Below are positions 1 through 10,538 of a stretch of DNA of 39,777 bases, piece after piece; positions within the stretch are counted from its first letter, which is position 1; every line of letters begins with the position of its first letter. The position numbers and the translations under genes are program-made. Origin of the DNA: Cudoniella acicularis. Taxonomy: Eukaryota; Ascomycota; Leotiomycetes; Helotiales; Helotiaceae. The DNA is taken from assembly GCA_013054445.1 (NCBI GenBank), contig JAAMPI010000389.1, forward strand, positions 1-39,777, read 5' to 3'. The notes under the pieces were generated by a model, which saw only the letters and a list, made by a program, of their open reading frames with translations, was not told the DNA's origin and did not search any database.

Positions 1-141
1 ATTTTGACTATTTAAAAGAATATTATCCCTACTAACATCTAGTTTATAAAGATAAAACGTATTAATAAATAGTAAACAATACACATATGATACAGTTCCC
101 AGCATATAGTCAGTTGCAAAATAATTTTTATTAAAAAAATA

Positions 142-423
142 ATGAAGATAAATTATTCTGAAGTTGTACGGGGGCTTCTTGATGCAAGAGCGAGTGTGCT
201 TTGCAAGGATTGCGATGGCAATACGCCGCTCATTCTTGCGGCGGGTGGAGGGCACCCTGCAATTGCAAAGCTTCTAATAGACATCGGATCGGACGTGGCG
301 GCTACCAATAGATTTGGGAATACTGCCCTAGATGCTGCTATTTGTGGGCATCATACAGAAACAGCTAATCTATTTGTCCAAAGAGGTTCGGATGTTGTCG
401 TTATTTCTGGAGAGAATTTGTAA
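142..423 (+). pseudogene. ankyrin-repeat protein fragment
   Basis: The 93-codon reading frame holds about two and a half ankyrin repeats. Typical repeat cores are visible (DGNTPLILAAGGGHPAIAKLL and FGNTALDAAICGHH), each with the T-P/A-L turn and a G-H before the second helix. Ankyrin repeats mediate protein-protein contacts; nothing here points to a specific partner. Full fungal ankyrin proteins usually carry many more repeats and often a HET or NACHT domain. The frame starts abruptly at an ATG after 140 bases of very AT-rich DNA, and the protein ends soon after the last repeat. I read it as a relic of a larger gene whose 5' part has been lost or lies outside the window. A short functional ankyrin protein, or a 3' exon of a gene starting further left, cannot be excluded. 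Confidence 0.5.
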
Positions 424-565
424 GAGCTAAAAGCGGAGAGTAACTGTACATTATGGGAAACCAATGAGAAGATAGCCAAAACTTGAACAGATGTCCGATT
501 GACCTCCCCGAGAGGCTATCCTTCGATATGAGAGTGGCCGAGCGAGCAATGAAACACAAATGCAT

Positions 566-827
566 TTACAGTATAGCACATTGGCAATTCCTTGCTGTCC
601 TTTCCCTCAAATTTTCCTCGCGATCGCTCTCCTCGCTCTGCGGCCTCTCGAATGCGTCTTCTTTACAGAATTCGCACATTCCATCCTCAACCACATCTGC
701 GATTCGTTCTGGGTATGGATACAAGCCACATTGTCGTTCGAGTCTCTTCGCTTTGCTGCACCAGGATTTGAGGGACCAGTAAGTGCAGTTGCAGAGCACG
801 AAATTCGTTTTTTTTATACTTGCACAT
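566..827 (-). pseudogene. small Cys-rich protein, frameshifted at an A8 run
   Basis: On the minus strand an ATG at 827-825 opens a frame beginning MCKYKK. Eight A residues (plus-strand T8, 808-815) follow, after which the Cys-rich frame (CNCTYWSLKSWC, then CGLYPYPERI and CEFCKED) is offset by one base. One fewer A would make a single 86-residue ORF ending at the TAA at 566-568. The Cys-rich part has the spacing C-x-C-x8-C, matching C-x-H-x8-C in the neighbouring small proteins, and ends in an acidic, hydrophilic tail. There is no signal peptide, so it would be intracellular. The function is unknown. The break may be real decay or a homopolymer base-calling error. Confidence 0.5.
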
Positions 828-1402
828 TTTGTGGAAAAACTGGGAGGGCTGGTTTTCCGCTACGGCGTCTCGTTCTCTTAAGGAAATTGTCTCATTTGTC
901 TCGAGATATTGACAGGTAATCGAGAAATGTCCAACTATTTGCGGTAATAATGATGCTTAGGGGTGCATCAGACACAAAATACTTTAAATAAAGTCAAAGA
1001 GTTGACAACTATTTAGGATCAGGAGTGAGAATCCTTTAAATACTTAAGATTTTCTACAATCAACATTCACACCACGATGACTACAGCTGTGCCAACAGAA
1101 CCCATTCACAAACGACTGGAGCAAACGCATTTTGGGGTTAACTCACGCTCAACAAAGCAGCAGAAATAAGTCATAAACAGCATCTTCAACTGACACCAAT
1201 GTGGTTTCGATGTTACCTTGTAAGCTTCTACTTTTGGTGATTCACAACGATACCACACCACTGAAGAGCATGGGCTTCAGTATCTCGCAAAGTGCCATAC
1301 AGGTACTTAAATTTCAAGAAAATCTTCAGCACATCAATTTCTTCACAAGACCTTCAGGTTTTAGTACCAGGCTATTAGAAATTTTCCCAAGGACCTCTCT
1401 AG

Positions 1403-1621
1403 TTACAGTTTTAAATCCTCAAGAAAATCCAAAGTTTGCCCTTCAGCCTCCTTCAACTCTTCCTGAAAGAACATACACCAGTTCCATTGCTCTCTCAAGT
1501 GATAGAACCCCGGCACCCGTGGGAAATCTCTGCAGTTCCAGATAGCAAGATAGCAGCGATCTTCCATTTGATAGAGGAAATGGCGACAACGCAGATGGTG
1601 GATTTTGATGTAGTTGCACAT
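1403..1621 (-). CDS. small Cys-rich protein (72 aa), C-x-H-x8-C type
   Basis: This is a complete ATG-to-TAA frame on the minus strand. It starts MCNYIKIHHLRCRHFLYQ and has Cys at 2, 12, 23, 30 and 49. C12-x-H14-x8-C23 is the same spacing as in the ORFs at 566-827 and 3963-4145. Together with the MC[N/K]Y start shared with the first, this suggests one diverged family. Cys/His spacing of this sort can bind zinc, but that is inference. No secretion signal or membrane segment is present, so it does not look like a secreted effector. An AT-rich, repeat-free spacer of about 570 bp separates it from the first paralogue. The function is not recognised; a further exon is possible. Confidence 0.5.
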   Translation of the reverse strand: MCNYIKIHHLRCRHFLYQMEDRCYLAIWNCRDFPRVPGFYHLREQWNWCMFFQEELKEAEGQTLDFLEDLKL

Positions 1622-3429
1622 TCCGAGAGACCAGTGATTTTTCTCCTCTTGGCAATAAAAATCGAGATATCACTGCATTTTTATTTTGTTAAATAATTTT
1701 TAGTCTGTAGTGCCAAGCTAAAGAGAAGAATCATTCAGAAATTATATAAGATCTTAGCTTCAACCGCAAAACGGTTGTCGGTCACTGCCACCCATTCACC
1801 CACACCGCTTCAAATATCTCTAATATTAGGTGACATGAAGAGATTTTTTTTTTTTATTCCGCGGTGATAAGCAATGAAAAAATACGGAGAGCGAGGGATA
1901 GATGTACTTCGTATTTCGTGAAGCTGAAAGGGTTGGTGGCGCTAGCACTATTTCAGTGTCCATGTGCAAGCCATGCCCTGCTTCGTCCCATGAGTGTAAC
2001 AATGTGCCTCGTAGAAATAATTTTGATTTGCTGGGCTGGGCTGTCACACTCGCATCTTATTGTGCGCCCTGTTTTCAGCTTTCTCATTTAGGGAAGATGT
2101 TTTGAAGCTAATCGCCTTGGCATCGAAACCCCTCCCCCTGAGGAGACAGCCCCGCCTTTCATTTCTCGCTTAGGGCTACACCCAACCAAGCCCAAGATAT
2201 CGCAATTGCTCTAAAAATATTTTGCGGTGGATTAAATTGAGTTTAAATAATTACGTATGAAAGACAACATATACGTAGACATTGATTAGTAATCATTAAG
2301 AGAGAGGGGCGATGGAGGAGGACGGCGTGAAAGGAAAAGGGTTTTGCTACGAAGTAAAAGATGTTACGAAGTAGTAGGGGCCAGTAGGCTTCAGGCCTAT
2401 TTATAGTAAACTGACCACTAGAATAATGTACAGCGGGGGCTGGCTGCACAGAGCACCCCACACAATGAGCACGAAAAATACACCGAGCAACATTGCACAA
2501 TTATATTTTAAGTAGCTTAAATGACATTTTGATAATCCATTAAATTTATTTCTGCAAACCCAAACAAAAATTCATAATATATGTCCACATCACCCACATG
2601 CGCCAGTACCTCTCCCACAGATGGAGACTTCGGAAATAGCAACTGTCTTGACCACAAGTCAAATTCTACACACCTTCATCGACTAAAACTTTAACGTATG
2701 AATGACCGTTGAACTAGATTGCATGATCGCATTCTGGGAGAATTTTCCATTAGCTTCCGCCGAGACAGCCACACAGAGCACGAAGCTCGCTGAGATTGCA
2801 CATGTTTCAACTGCGAACTTTCCACTGCTAAAGCTTTTTGTGAATAGATTGATAGCCACTTTTATAATTTAGCCTGTTTGCTGAACCGGCAAGCAGTGGA
2901 AGCGGTGATGCTGAGATTTGAATTATCGGGTCCTTTTGCTTAAGTGGGCCCACCAGAGAAAGATAAAAGGGATATATTTGAAGAGGATATAGATATTGGT
3001 ATTTATATTCCTGGAAATGACGGCTGTGATTCCATGGGAAGTGGTTCCAATATGAAATATTATTTTGTGAATCACTTTTTGTACTTATATGACTTCGATT
3101 ATTCTGCGGCCAGCTTCGCGAACTCACATCAAACACTTAAAAGAGGCCAAATAACTATTCTATTTAAAAAGAATTCAATCACAAAAATGGAAGATAGGGT
3201 AAAGTTCTTCACATCCCCTTGCTCTTGACAATATCTTGCTGTAATAGAGGGCTTATTGTTTGAGGTGTTGCGATTGAGTAGCTTCATGGCACTGACTTGA
3301 AAACGGTCGAAGCGATAACAAATTTACAAATTTACAAATTTCAGGATATTTGAATAAAAGCCTTGCATTTACTTACTTGTAGTTGCCTCAAAAATTCCTA
3401 CAACTAAATTCTCTTCTCCCAATGACGAG
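1622..3429. other. gene-poor AT-rich stretch
   Basis: No gene can be supported here. A plus-strand frame at about 2947-3150 reads like protein (acidic, then Tyr-rich: FEEDIDIGIYIPGNDGCDSM) but has no ATG or convincing splice sites, so it may be an exon relic. The eight-base unit ACAAATTT is repeated three times near 3318-3341. Confidence 0.3.
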
Positions 3430-3680
3430 CTACTTTGAAGCCGCCGCCTTCTTCAAGGAAGGGCAATTATCCCAACCACAGGCTTTGGTGGGGTAGATGG
3501 TTTCCTTCGTTTCTCTTCTTGCGCAAGCGTCTGTATTGTCATATCGTGCTGCGGTGGGACAGTAATGATGAAATGTCCATTCTTCACCTGGCTTGCAGCC
3601 ATCCTTTTTGCAGGCGAGAATAGTCTGGGTGTAGAAGCATATCTTGGTGGAATTGCTGCTGCGACAATGATTGCCTCCAG
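3430..3680 (-). CDS. probable 3' exon of a Cys-rich protein gene
   Basis: This minus-strand frame is open from about 3690 down to a TAG at 3430-3432 and has no ATG of its own. It reads like protein: motifs ICFYTQTILACKKDGC, WTFHHYCPTAARYDN and KACGWDNCPSLKKAAASK, with eight Cys in about 80 residues. It lies downstream, on the same strand, of the Cys-rich ORF at 3963-4145, so both may be exons of one gene. Possible acceptors on the minus strand are the CAG triplets just before the SNSTKIC segment. The exact exon start is not determined. A GTGAGT on the opposite strand at about 3686 could instead mark a plus-strand gene, but that frame looks less protein-like. The function is unknown. Confidence 0.4.
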
Positions 3681-3962
3681 AATTGGTGAGTGCTGGTTTT
3701 TTGTTTTGGTTGCGAGGTTATGTCTTGGGGGGGGGGTTTCAATTCTGCTCAGGCCCGAAAATATACTCTTTGGGAAACCCGCGTTGTGATTCAAAAAAAT
3801 AATATTTTCTTGTGTTACTGTAAGTATGATTAGGTATTTCTGAATCATGCCGTTATCATTGAATTACTATCTGTAGCCTGACGAAAATCCTCCTTCGCGA
3901 TGGCTCCCTCTGAATCCTTTCGCCATGCTGCCACGAAATCCTGGAAAGGTGGCATCCGGACA

Positions 3963-4145
3963 CTAAAATCCTGCGAAATGAACATTGATCCCACCATGAT
4001 CTCCATACATGGCGTACTGATACAATGTCTTCGTACCACGATACGGACACTTCTTCGCGCCAGCTCTCTCGCCGTGTGTGCACTCGTAGCTCAGTACTTC
4101 GTATTTGCATTTGCATGCGTAGACGTATTTTTCAAATTCGTACAT
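3963..4145 (-). CDS. small Cys-rich protein or 5' exon, C-x-H-x8-C type
   Basis: From the ATG at 4145-4143 the frame encodes 60 residues, with YACKCKYEVLSYECTHGERA near the start. Cys are at 11, 13, 22 and 33, and C22-x-H24-x8-C33 repeats the spacing of the ORF at 1403-1621. The open frame continues upstream to about 4300 without another ATG (sequence NFEKDKRTPLYLKPDESFY). The true N-terminus may therefore lie further right, joined by splicing at the CTCAACAG acceptor near 4300. After the TAG at 3963-3965 the same frame stays open for another 32 codons (CPDATFPGFRGSM...). The TAG may thus be a recent CAG-to-TAG change, or may lie inside an intron leading to the exon at 3430-3680. The function is unknown. 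Confidence 0.45.
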   Translation of the reverse strand: MYEFEKYVYACKCKYEVLSYECTHGERAGAKKCPYRGTKTLYQYAMYGDHGGINVHFAGF

Positions 4146-4283
4146 TTTGTAAAGATATTTGTGGTTTTTTGGTTGGATTGTTGAAATTTTGAGAGTGTAA
4201 AAACTTTCGTCGGGTTTAAGATAGAGTGGTGTTCTTTTATCTTTCTCGAAGTTCACCCAATCAGGGAATGAGGGATCATTCAC

Positions 4284-5052
4284 AAAAGAAATTGCTGTTG
4301 AGATTCATATTTTGCAATTTTTCAGAAGGGGATGGGCGAACTAAATTATGTGACTATTTTACGTAACGCCCGTGAAGCGAGTAAGTGAACACTCGACTCA
4401 GAAGCAGAAATGCCGAGGATCTTCAATAAACTTCCGCTAAAATCATTGAAAATATTGACAATAAGAAATTAGATGACTTTGGAACCGCGGGCTTGTGACT
4501 CCACTTGGCTTCTCTAGATTAGTCACTTCGTATTGGCGGGAATGTGCTGTCACCGAATGGACTAGTCGACTCGCAAACTTCCCAAACACTTCAAAATAAC
4601 AAAGTAACTAAATAACCATGAATTAATAATTGTATGAAATTTATCTCAAAACATGAAAATATTAATTGAAGTTACCTTTCTTTACTTCAGAAAAGAATAA
4701 GCTTTGTAGAAATAGTCAATTGTGTGGATTTTGTAGGTGGTCTGGGGCGGCGCCAGTTTTCCATTTCTGATGCAAGAATGACCCCAAATCTAACAAAACT
4801 AGCACTAGGTTAATAATTAACTCATAGTGAACTAAACCGAGTAAAGGGAAAGCGGAAGCGCAAACTAAATACTCAAAAATAAAAATTAAAGCTAGTCTCT
4901 AATAGTTTTCTCTGCAACAGCGAAGCCATTTCTAATCGTTTATATTTTTCCAAAATACGCTCTTTCTTCCCATCTCACTCAATCACTGGAAATTGACCCA
5001 TTCAAAAACAGAGAAGAAAAAAACTTCGTTGAGTAGCGCTGCAATTGCAAAC
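4284..5052. other. intergenic, AT-rich
   Basis: No gene, repeat or clear regulatory element is seen. It separates the minus-strand Cys-rich ORFs from the plus-strand gene at 5053 and would hold that gene's promoter. Confidence 0.3.
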
Positions 5053-6503
5053 ATGGGTTCGCTGAGTGCCCTCAGTCCATCGGCCACCATCGTCTTCAAT
5101 ATTCTCACCGATCCTCTCATCCTACGGCTTGTATTTTTGAAAACGACACTTTTGAAATGGACTTCACCGATGGCCAACTTCTCAGTTAGCTTACTTCGCC
5201 GATCAGCTCCCTCCTTATTTGAAACGATCTTCGACCCTACTCTACTCGGGCTCGTGTGGCTAAACAGGACGAGGCTTTTGAACTGGGCTTCATTCATTGT
5301 CCGCTTTCTAGATAATTTGGGTATTTCTCGTTTCTGGGTAAGTAAAAAGGCATTTCAGATACCCCTCGTTAATTTTCAAAATTCAAAACATGGCTAACGC
5401 AACACCTCCAACATCAGCAAACATGTCTACTATTTTTCATCGCCCGACTCATGTTCAACCTATACTTTGACTGGACTCGAGGACTCTTAGCTCAGAAGAT
5501 TGGGCGTGAAGATGTCCTCAGACAGTTGCAAATGCCATCGCCAGCCGAAGGCTACGAGAAAATAAGAAGGCTTTGCGCAAGGGAGAGTTCTTTTATGGGT
5601 TGGGTAGCCGACTTTGACTTCCCCGAGGAGAAATCGAGCGAGGACGAAGATGATCCAACCCCAAACTCTGGTTACGAAACTAGAATTCAAAACTCAAAAA
5701 ACAATAGCTCGGGTGGAAGTGATGCAGACTGCTCCAGCTCGGAGCATCCATACCGAGACTACGATAGCTCAAATAAAGATAGCGACATAGAATCCTCCCA
5801 TTCTGAGTATCGGGACAATCACTCCGCAGTGGATTCTTTTTCGGATTTCGAAAATGATGTCAGTGACGACATTGAGGGGCTTGCAGACGAGTCGAGCGAG
5901 GGTGATAGCGAGTTTTCTTCAGATTGGAGTTCTGACTTCGAAAGCAGGGTTAGAGATGGTATCCAGGGGTTTGGTGAATTTTCAAGTGAGGGTGAAGACA
6001 CTCCGCCCTCGGAAATAAGCTACGATAACATGCTGGAAAAATCTGGAGGAGATGAATTGGTTGATGGATTTGACTCAGAATACTCCAGCACTGAGAATCT
6101 GGGCAACTTCCACAAAGCCGATCCGAATCCAGAACTTGAAAATGATCTCATAAAAAAACTAAATGACGACGAAAAATTTAGCGCCATGACGCGTGAGTCA
6201 TTTGCTAGCTACTGGATTTTGATCCAGGAGAGTTTCTTTTCCGGCAGAGTTCAGCTGGATGCATTCTGTAAAGACATTTGGGTTGCTTTGGAATTTTCGG
6301 TTTTAGATGTATGGGACTTGGCTAATGGCTTTTTCAATGATCTCTCTGATACAGTCGTCCATGATCTTACTGTTGGAAATGAGTGTTATTGCTGCGAGGA
6401 GAAGAGGGAAATGGCGAGGAGAGCGGGGTTCGAGAGACCCGACGCTGAAAATAGGAATTGTTACGGGAAGTTGACTGTGTATGTTGATTCTGTGTATTAT
6501 TAA
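5053..6503 (+). CDS. Ser/Asp/Glu-rich protein of unknown function, two exons
   Basis: Exon 1 is 5053-5337 and exon 2 is 5418-6503. The intron (80 nt) has donor GTAAGT, branch GGCTAAC and acceptor ATCAG, and the join keeps phase 0. The product is 456 aa. Residues 1-95 are hydrophobic/basic and contain an imperfect internal duplication (ILTDPLILRLVFLKTTLLKW at 17-36, IFDPTLLGLVWLNRTRLLNW at 59-78). Residues of about 170-330 are dominated by Ser, Asp and Glu (runs such as SSEDEDD and SSEGDSEFSSDWSSDFES), expected to be disordered and a likely casein kinase 2 substrate. The last 120 residues look folded and contain Cys-rich ECYCCEEK. No known domain is recognised. An in-frame TTG lies 60 nt upstream, but the ATG is the expected start. 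Codon use resembles a real gene; the function is unknown. Confidence 0.65.
5338..5417 (+). other. intron of the Ser/Asp/Glu-rich protein gene
   Basis: GTAAGT donor, GGCTAAC branch about 20 nt before the ATCAG acceptor, phase 0. Without splicing, exon 1 runs into a stop shortly after 5390. Confidence 0.7.
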
Positions 6504-8904
6504 GGGATGGAAAGCTAATTACAGTAGAAGGCAGGGCTTATATGCCGCTGCGCTAGCATAAGGCTAGGCCGAACGAGGCTCGCGTGACAGTCACGTAACA
6601 GGAAGTCTGTCAAGTCAAAATTAGTTCAGACTAGATAAAACAGTTTGAAGAATGTTAGATCGGGACAGACTGATAGGCTTAGGAATGTAATTTTGGTGAG
6701 TTGGGTAGGGGAAGAAGGTTGTAATGTGGAGAGAGCCTGCTTGTATGCTTCCAGAAGCAAGCCGCGCTAGTCTAAACCATCATTTCACGTGAGACACTTT
6801 CTCAAACGCTGTGGTGTGCAAGCTAAATGCAAGATTACCCAAAATTAAAAAAGGAAAGAGACAAATATGTTCTAAAGAATTCCACGCTTAGATGTTTCTC
6901 CCCGGGAGTCCAGAAACCATACATCCGACGTGAAATTCACAACATGTAAATAAAATAAAAATTACAAAAAAAGAAATCCCACGGAGACATCCCCATCTGA
7001 CCAGGGCCAGAGCATCCCACGTAGGGGAAGAAAAGACGTTCGTATGGGCGGAAAAGGATCAAACTAAGGCCGGGGAGCCAAAGGACTTTTCCGATGGACT
7101 ATAACATGAATTTCGAAACAAAATGGCTTAATTTTCTATTTAATTAATTACTAAGAATAGCCGAGAAGCTTTTATTTACCTATCTACTATTTTTCTCGGC
7201 CTTGCTATGAAGTGGTGTTTGCTATTCTGCTATAACTTGAACTTTATTGTTAGGTGCATCTGCTAATATACCAAAACCACTTCACTAATTAAGCAACTTG
7301 GTAACCCTTTTATAACTTTCTATTGTGCAAAAGTCGGACTTGGAGCATAGAGATGGGTATGTGGTAAAGTGTTGAAATAAATAGTTCGTTACGAATTTTA
7401 AAATTCGAAGTCATTTTACGCTAGGAGGCCGGCTCGGGAAAGCATATTATTTTTTGTTAAATCACAGCCAACGCTGAAAATATTAGGAGTTTGCATAGGG
7501 ATGATTGATATCTGAATTTTGACTTAACCTTGAAGAACAACGATTATGCTGCTACGCTACAAGAACAAGTTTTCAACTACAGGTACGCTTTGGTACCATC
7601 ATCACTGATGTCCCCATCACGAGTTAGACCCATCGCATCCACCAAGACATATACCAGAATTAACGCCTTCTAATCTACCCGAATGAGCAGACAGTCCGAG
7701 CCTTCAGAACTGGGCTTTGTCTTCGGTTGAGCATCGGCTTGTGAGCCACGTTGCCGTCATCCTCGAAGCTGGACTTCTTCATGTCTGTTCCGCGCTAAAC
7801 TAGAGTTCTTTTCTGTATGACCTATCATCAATAATTCGAATTTTTGCTTCACCTCATCAAAATGCTAATTCACTCTAATATACTTTGGAGGTGCGAATTT
7901 GCGGGGCAAACGCGTCCTTGATTTACGTGGGTGCATATGCCGATACGCAAAAATCACTCCACAATTTAAGGAACTTCTCAAAATATGAACAACTTCTTGC
8001 TTAGTAGAATCAATATTTCGAACACTAAAATTAGTAAATGATATAGTATTAGAAGAAATAAGGTTACATTATTAGGTAATAAGCACTATTCTAGGCTTAA
8101 GGTTTAAACCTTACTAGAATCTTCTAGGTTGTTCTTTGATTTATAAGCTTTGATTTATAAGCGTTGATTTATAAGCGTTGATTTCTAAGCGTTGATTTCT
8201 AAGTTATAGAAGCTTCTAGTAACTACACTTGTACTATATATAGTCCGCTCATTCCTTTGTAGATAGATAAGTCTTTAAGTCAATATCATATTATTATTCC
8301 ACATACTTGAATCACTCTCGACCTAACAGTCGACTCTTCTTCCGCTATCCACACCTTAGCCGCCTACCGACGACTATATAGATATATCTTCTATATACTA
8401 TATACCGCGTACTACGGTCAAATACCCTTACCTCCAACAAATAATTCGTCGAGGATTCTGGTGCTTGAAGTGATTTACGCCCGGCTGGGCAAGCCATGTC
8501 ACGCACGTCTTGCGGAACAAAATTTCAAACAGCAATCACATATTTGATCGAAGAGACTATAACGAGTAAAATGACCACTTTAGATGAAAGGGGGAATATG
8601 GCATTACGATTGTCAATATCTCAGCTACTGTGAGAAATTGTCTAGGCTTTAGTGATGGGCCATGATGGTGTTGCACGAGGTATAGAGATATAATAGAGAA
8701 GTGACAAGTTCCATTACGAAATGATAACTAGTCCTAGGAGATCTAGTAATTATCCCGTCCATGTGCCATCCCTAGAACGTCAAATGCTTAAGTCAAATAG
8801 GTATCTCCTACGCTCGGTACGCCAGCAAATACTCCCCACCCAACTCCAAAGAACACGAAAAGATAACTAGCATTTGTTAAAAAGTCGACTGGCACGAACA
8901 CAAG
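6504..8904. other. 2.4-kb gene-free AT-rich region, probable transposon remnants
   Basis: No reading frame of note is present on either strand. At 6550-6600 the segment GGCTAGGCCGAACGAGG followed by GTGACAGTCACG loosely resembles part of the LTR-like sequence at 19928-20209. At 8040-8330, AT-rich DNA with a TATATATAG box, a perfect 14-bp palindrome (AAGGTTTAAACCTT, 8099-8112) and a run ending CCTAACA looks like a degraded LTR. The evidence for each remnant is weak. Confidence 0.35.
8136..8205 (+). repeat. 14-bp minisatellite, 5 copies
   Basis: Five head-to-tail copies of TTGATTTATAAGCG. The first ends in T instead of G, copies 4 and 5 carry TTTCTAAG instead of TTTATAAG, and copy 5 ends TT. 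Units 2 and 3 are identical, so the array grew by recent unit duplication. Confidence 0.9.
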
Positions 8905-9963
8905 TTATTCCTCTTCGTCGTCGATAACGTCGACCTAGGAATGGAGTATGCTTCGGCAGCCAATGATATTGTCAACAGTCTTTTGATCAATGCGATCATT
9001 CTCCACTGGAGACTTGTTGACAACGGACTCGGCACCGACAGCACCATTTCCGTCAGCTCCACCAGCAACAGTAGGTTCATCATCAACTAGGGCAAATCTA
9101 CGTGCTGCGCCATAGAAAAGCCTAAGTTGGTCATTTTGCAGTTGTTGTGTGAAGACTTTGCGGAATAGATTTTTGGCCTGTGAAAGGAAGAAGTCGTTGA
9201 AGTCGAGTTCGGACTAGTAAGAAGTGTTATTTGACAGTTGCTTAAGAGCTTAAGCGAGATTCCAAGAAAAGCGTAAGAATGAAATCCTGCAGTGGCTGTT
9301 GATACATTGAGAGAAGTTACATACCTTGGTGTTGAGGGCCTTGCGTCGTTCGAAAGCGAGCATCTCTGCCTGCTTGCCCCAGTATTTATCGGCGTTGGAC
9401 TCTTGACCTGAGGCATCCAATTTGTTAATATACAGACCACCGGTCGTCTACAAAGTGTCAGTCGACTGGAAAATAGCTTGGTTGCAAAGAGGGGAGAAAA
9501 TGATGAGATATATTACCTGAAGAGCAGCATTCCACAACACGATATCTCTCTCTACTATTCCCTTCTCCGCCAACTTCTCAAGGTCATATTCCCAATTGCC
9601 CGCCTTGATTCGACACAAGAGCGCCCAGCAACCCTCCATGACACGTCGGTCGATGAGGTCGGGGAAGTCGAGAACGCGCATGTCGCGGCAGAAGCTAGAA
9701 TAGCGTAGATCGCTGATAACCCATTTTAGGTTCTTGTCGGTGTATTTTGGGATCATAAGAGTGTCGGAATATACATGTTCTTTAGAGAGGGGGTTTTGCC
9801 ATAAGCTCTTGCAATCCTTTTGCAATTTCTTTTTTTGCGACGACCGCTTGCGCGCGGCGTTAAGCGCGGTTGCGACACATGTTGCCGTGTTGAGGAGGAG
9901 TCGAGGCTACAAAGGTTGCAAAGGAAGAGCGGAGACAGCTTCAATAGCGAGGTTGAGAAACAT
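8905..9963 (-). pseudogene. probable mitochondrial protein gene with two in-frame TAG codons
   Basis: There are three exons on the minus strand: 9963-9517, 9447-9325 and 9213 to the stop. The introns (69 and 111 nt) have donors GTAATA and GTATGT and acceptors TTTGTAG and ACTAG, and all joins are phase 0. The spliced frame is 282 codons to a TAG at 8935-8937. It continues open for nine acidic codons (VDVIDDEEE) to a TAA at 8905-8907. The N-terminus (MFLNLAIEAVSALPLQPL, then RLLLNTATCVATALNAARKR) has the hydrophobic/Arg-rich make-up of a mitochondrial presequence, but codon 19 is TAG. Both TAGs sit where Gln (CAG) would read naturally. The body (LWQNPLSKEHVYSDTLMIPK, WGKQAEMLAFERRKALNTK) looks well conserved, but I do not recognise the family. 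It is either a recently inactivated gene or has a start beyond the first TAG. Confidence 0.55.
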
Positions 9964-10538
9964 GGTGAATGAGTGAACGAACTTCTAGTCGGCTACTCCT
10001 CGGCCATTTTGGCTACTTTTATTATTGGCTAAATAGAAGAATAAGCTTTTTGGTTCTTAAATATTTCCTATGGTATATCGAACAAGTCCTATGGCTTCAC
10101 AGTCATAGTTGTACGACTCTGCCTATGAGGGACTGTCTTGTAACTCTTTGGGGTTGCTCTAGGTTTGACTCCTTGGGGTTACTTATTCCATAGGATCCTT
10201 TTTCTTTTATCAAATATATACTCTACATGAAATTTCTTTTTGGACTATGATCTCGAAGCAAACCAAGATATGCGCTCCTTGGCGGTAAACTGATCCCTAT
10301 ATAATTTGAACAATGCTTAGTGGTTCTTTTGAACTTAAACTTCTATTTTTTATATTTTTATTTTTGCATCGTCTTGTACTTCACACCCCCACGTGTGACA
10401 ATATGGGTCACGTGAAAGAGTTATTTAGGCTAGCGTGGTTCGCTTCTGAAAGCACATGACAAAGCTCTCTCAAAACAACCTCGTGTGCACCTACTATGCT
10501 TTTGATTATGTGTGAAAGAGGCCAGAAAAACAAGTAAT
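9964..10538. other. intergenic, possible transposon remnant
   Basis: AT-rich, with short internal duplications (TCCTATGG twice; CTTTGGGGTTGC and CCTTGGGGTTAC near 10145-10180). Two CACGTG/CACGTGA boxes at about 10390-10415 lie 130-150 bp upstream of the small spliced ORF and could be bHLH or bZIP sites. Confidence 0.3.

Noticed and set aside
2243..2500. Another possible Cys-rich small ORF beginning LCNVARC
   Set aside because: Starts at TTG, lacks the C-x-H-x8-C spacing, and the rest is not protein-like.
4983..5297. 104-codon minus-strand ORF
   Set aside because: Opposes exon 1 of the Ser/Asp/Glu-rich gene. The plus-strand reading has an in-phase intron with good signals; the minus-strand one has no support.
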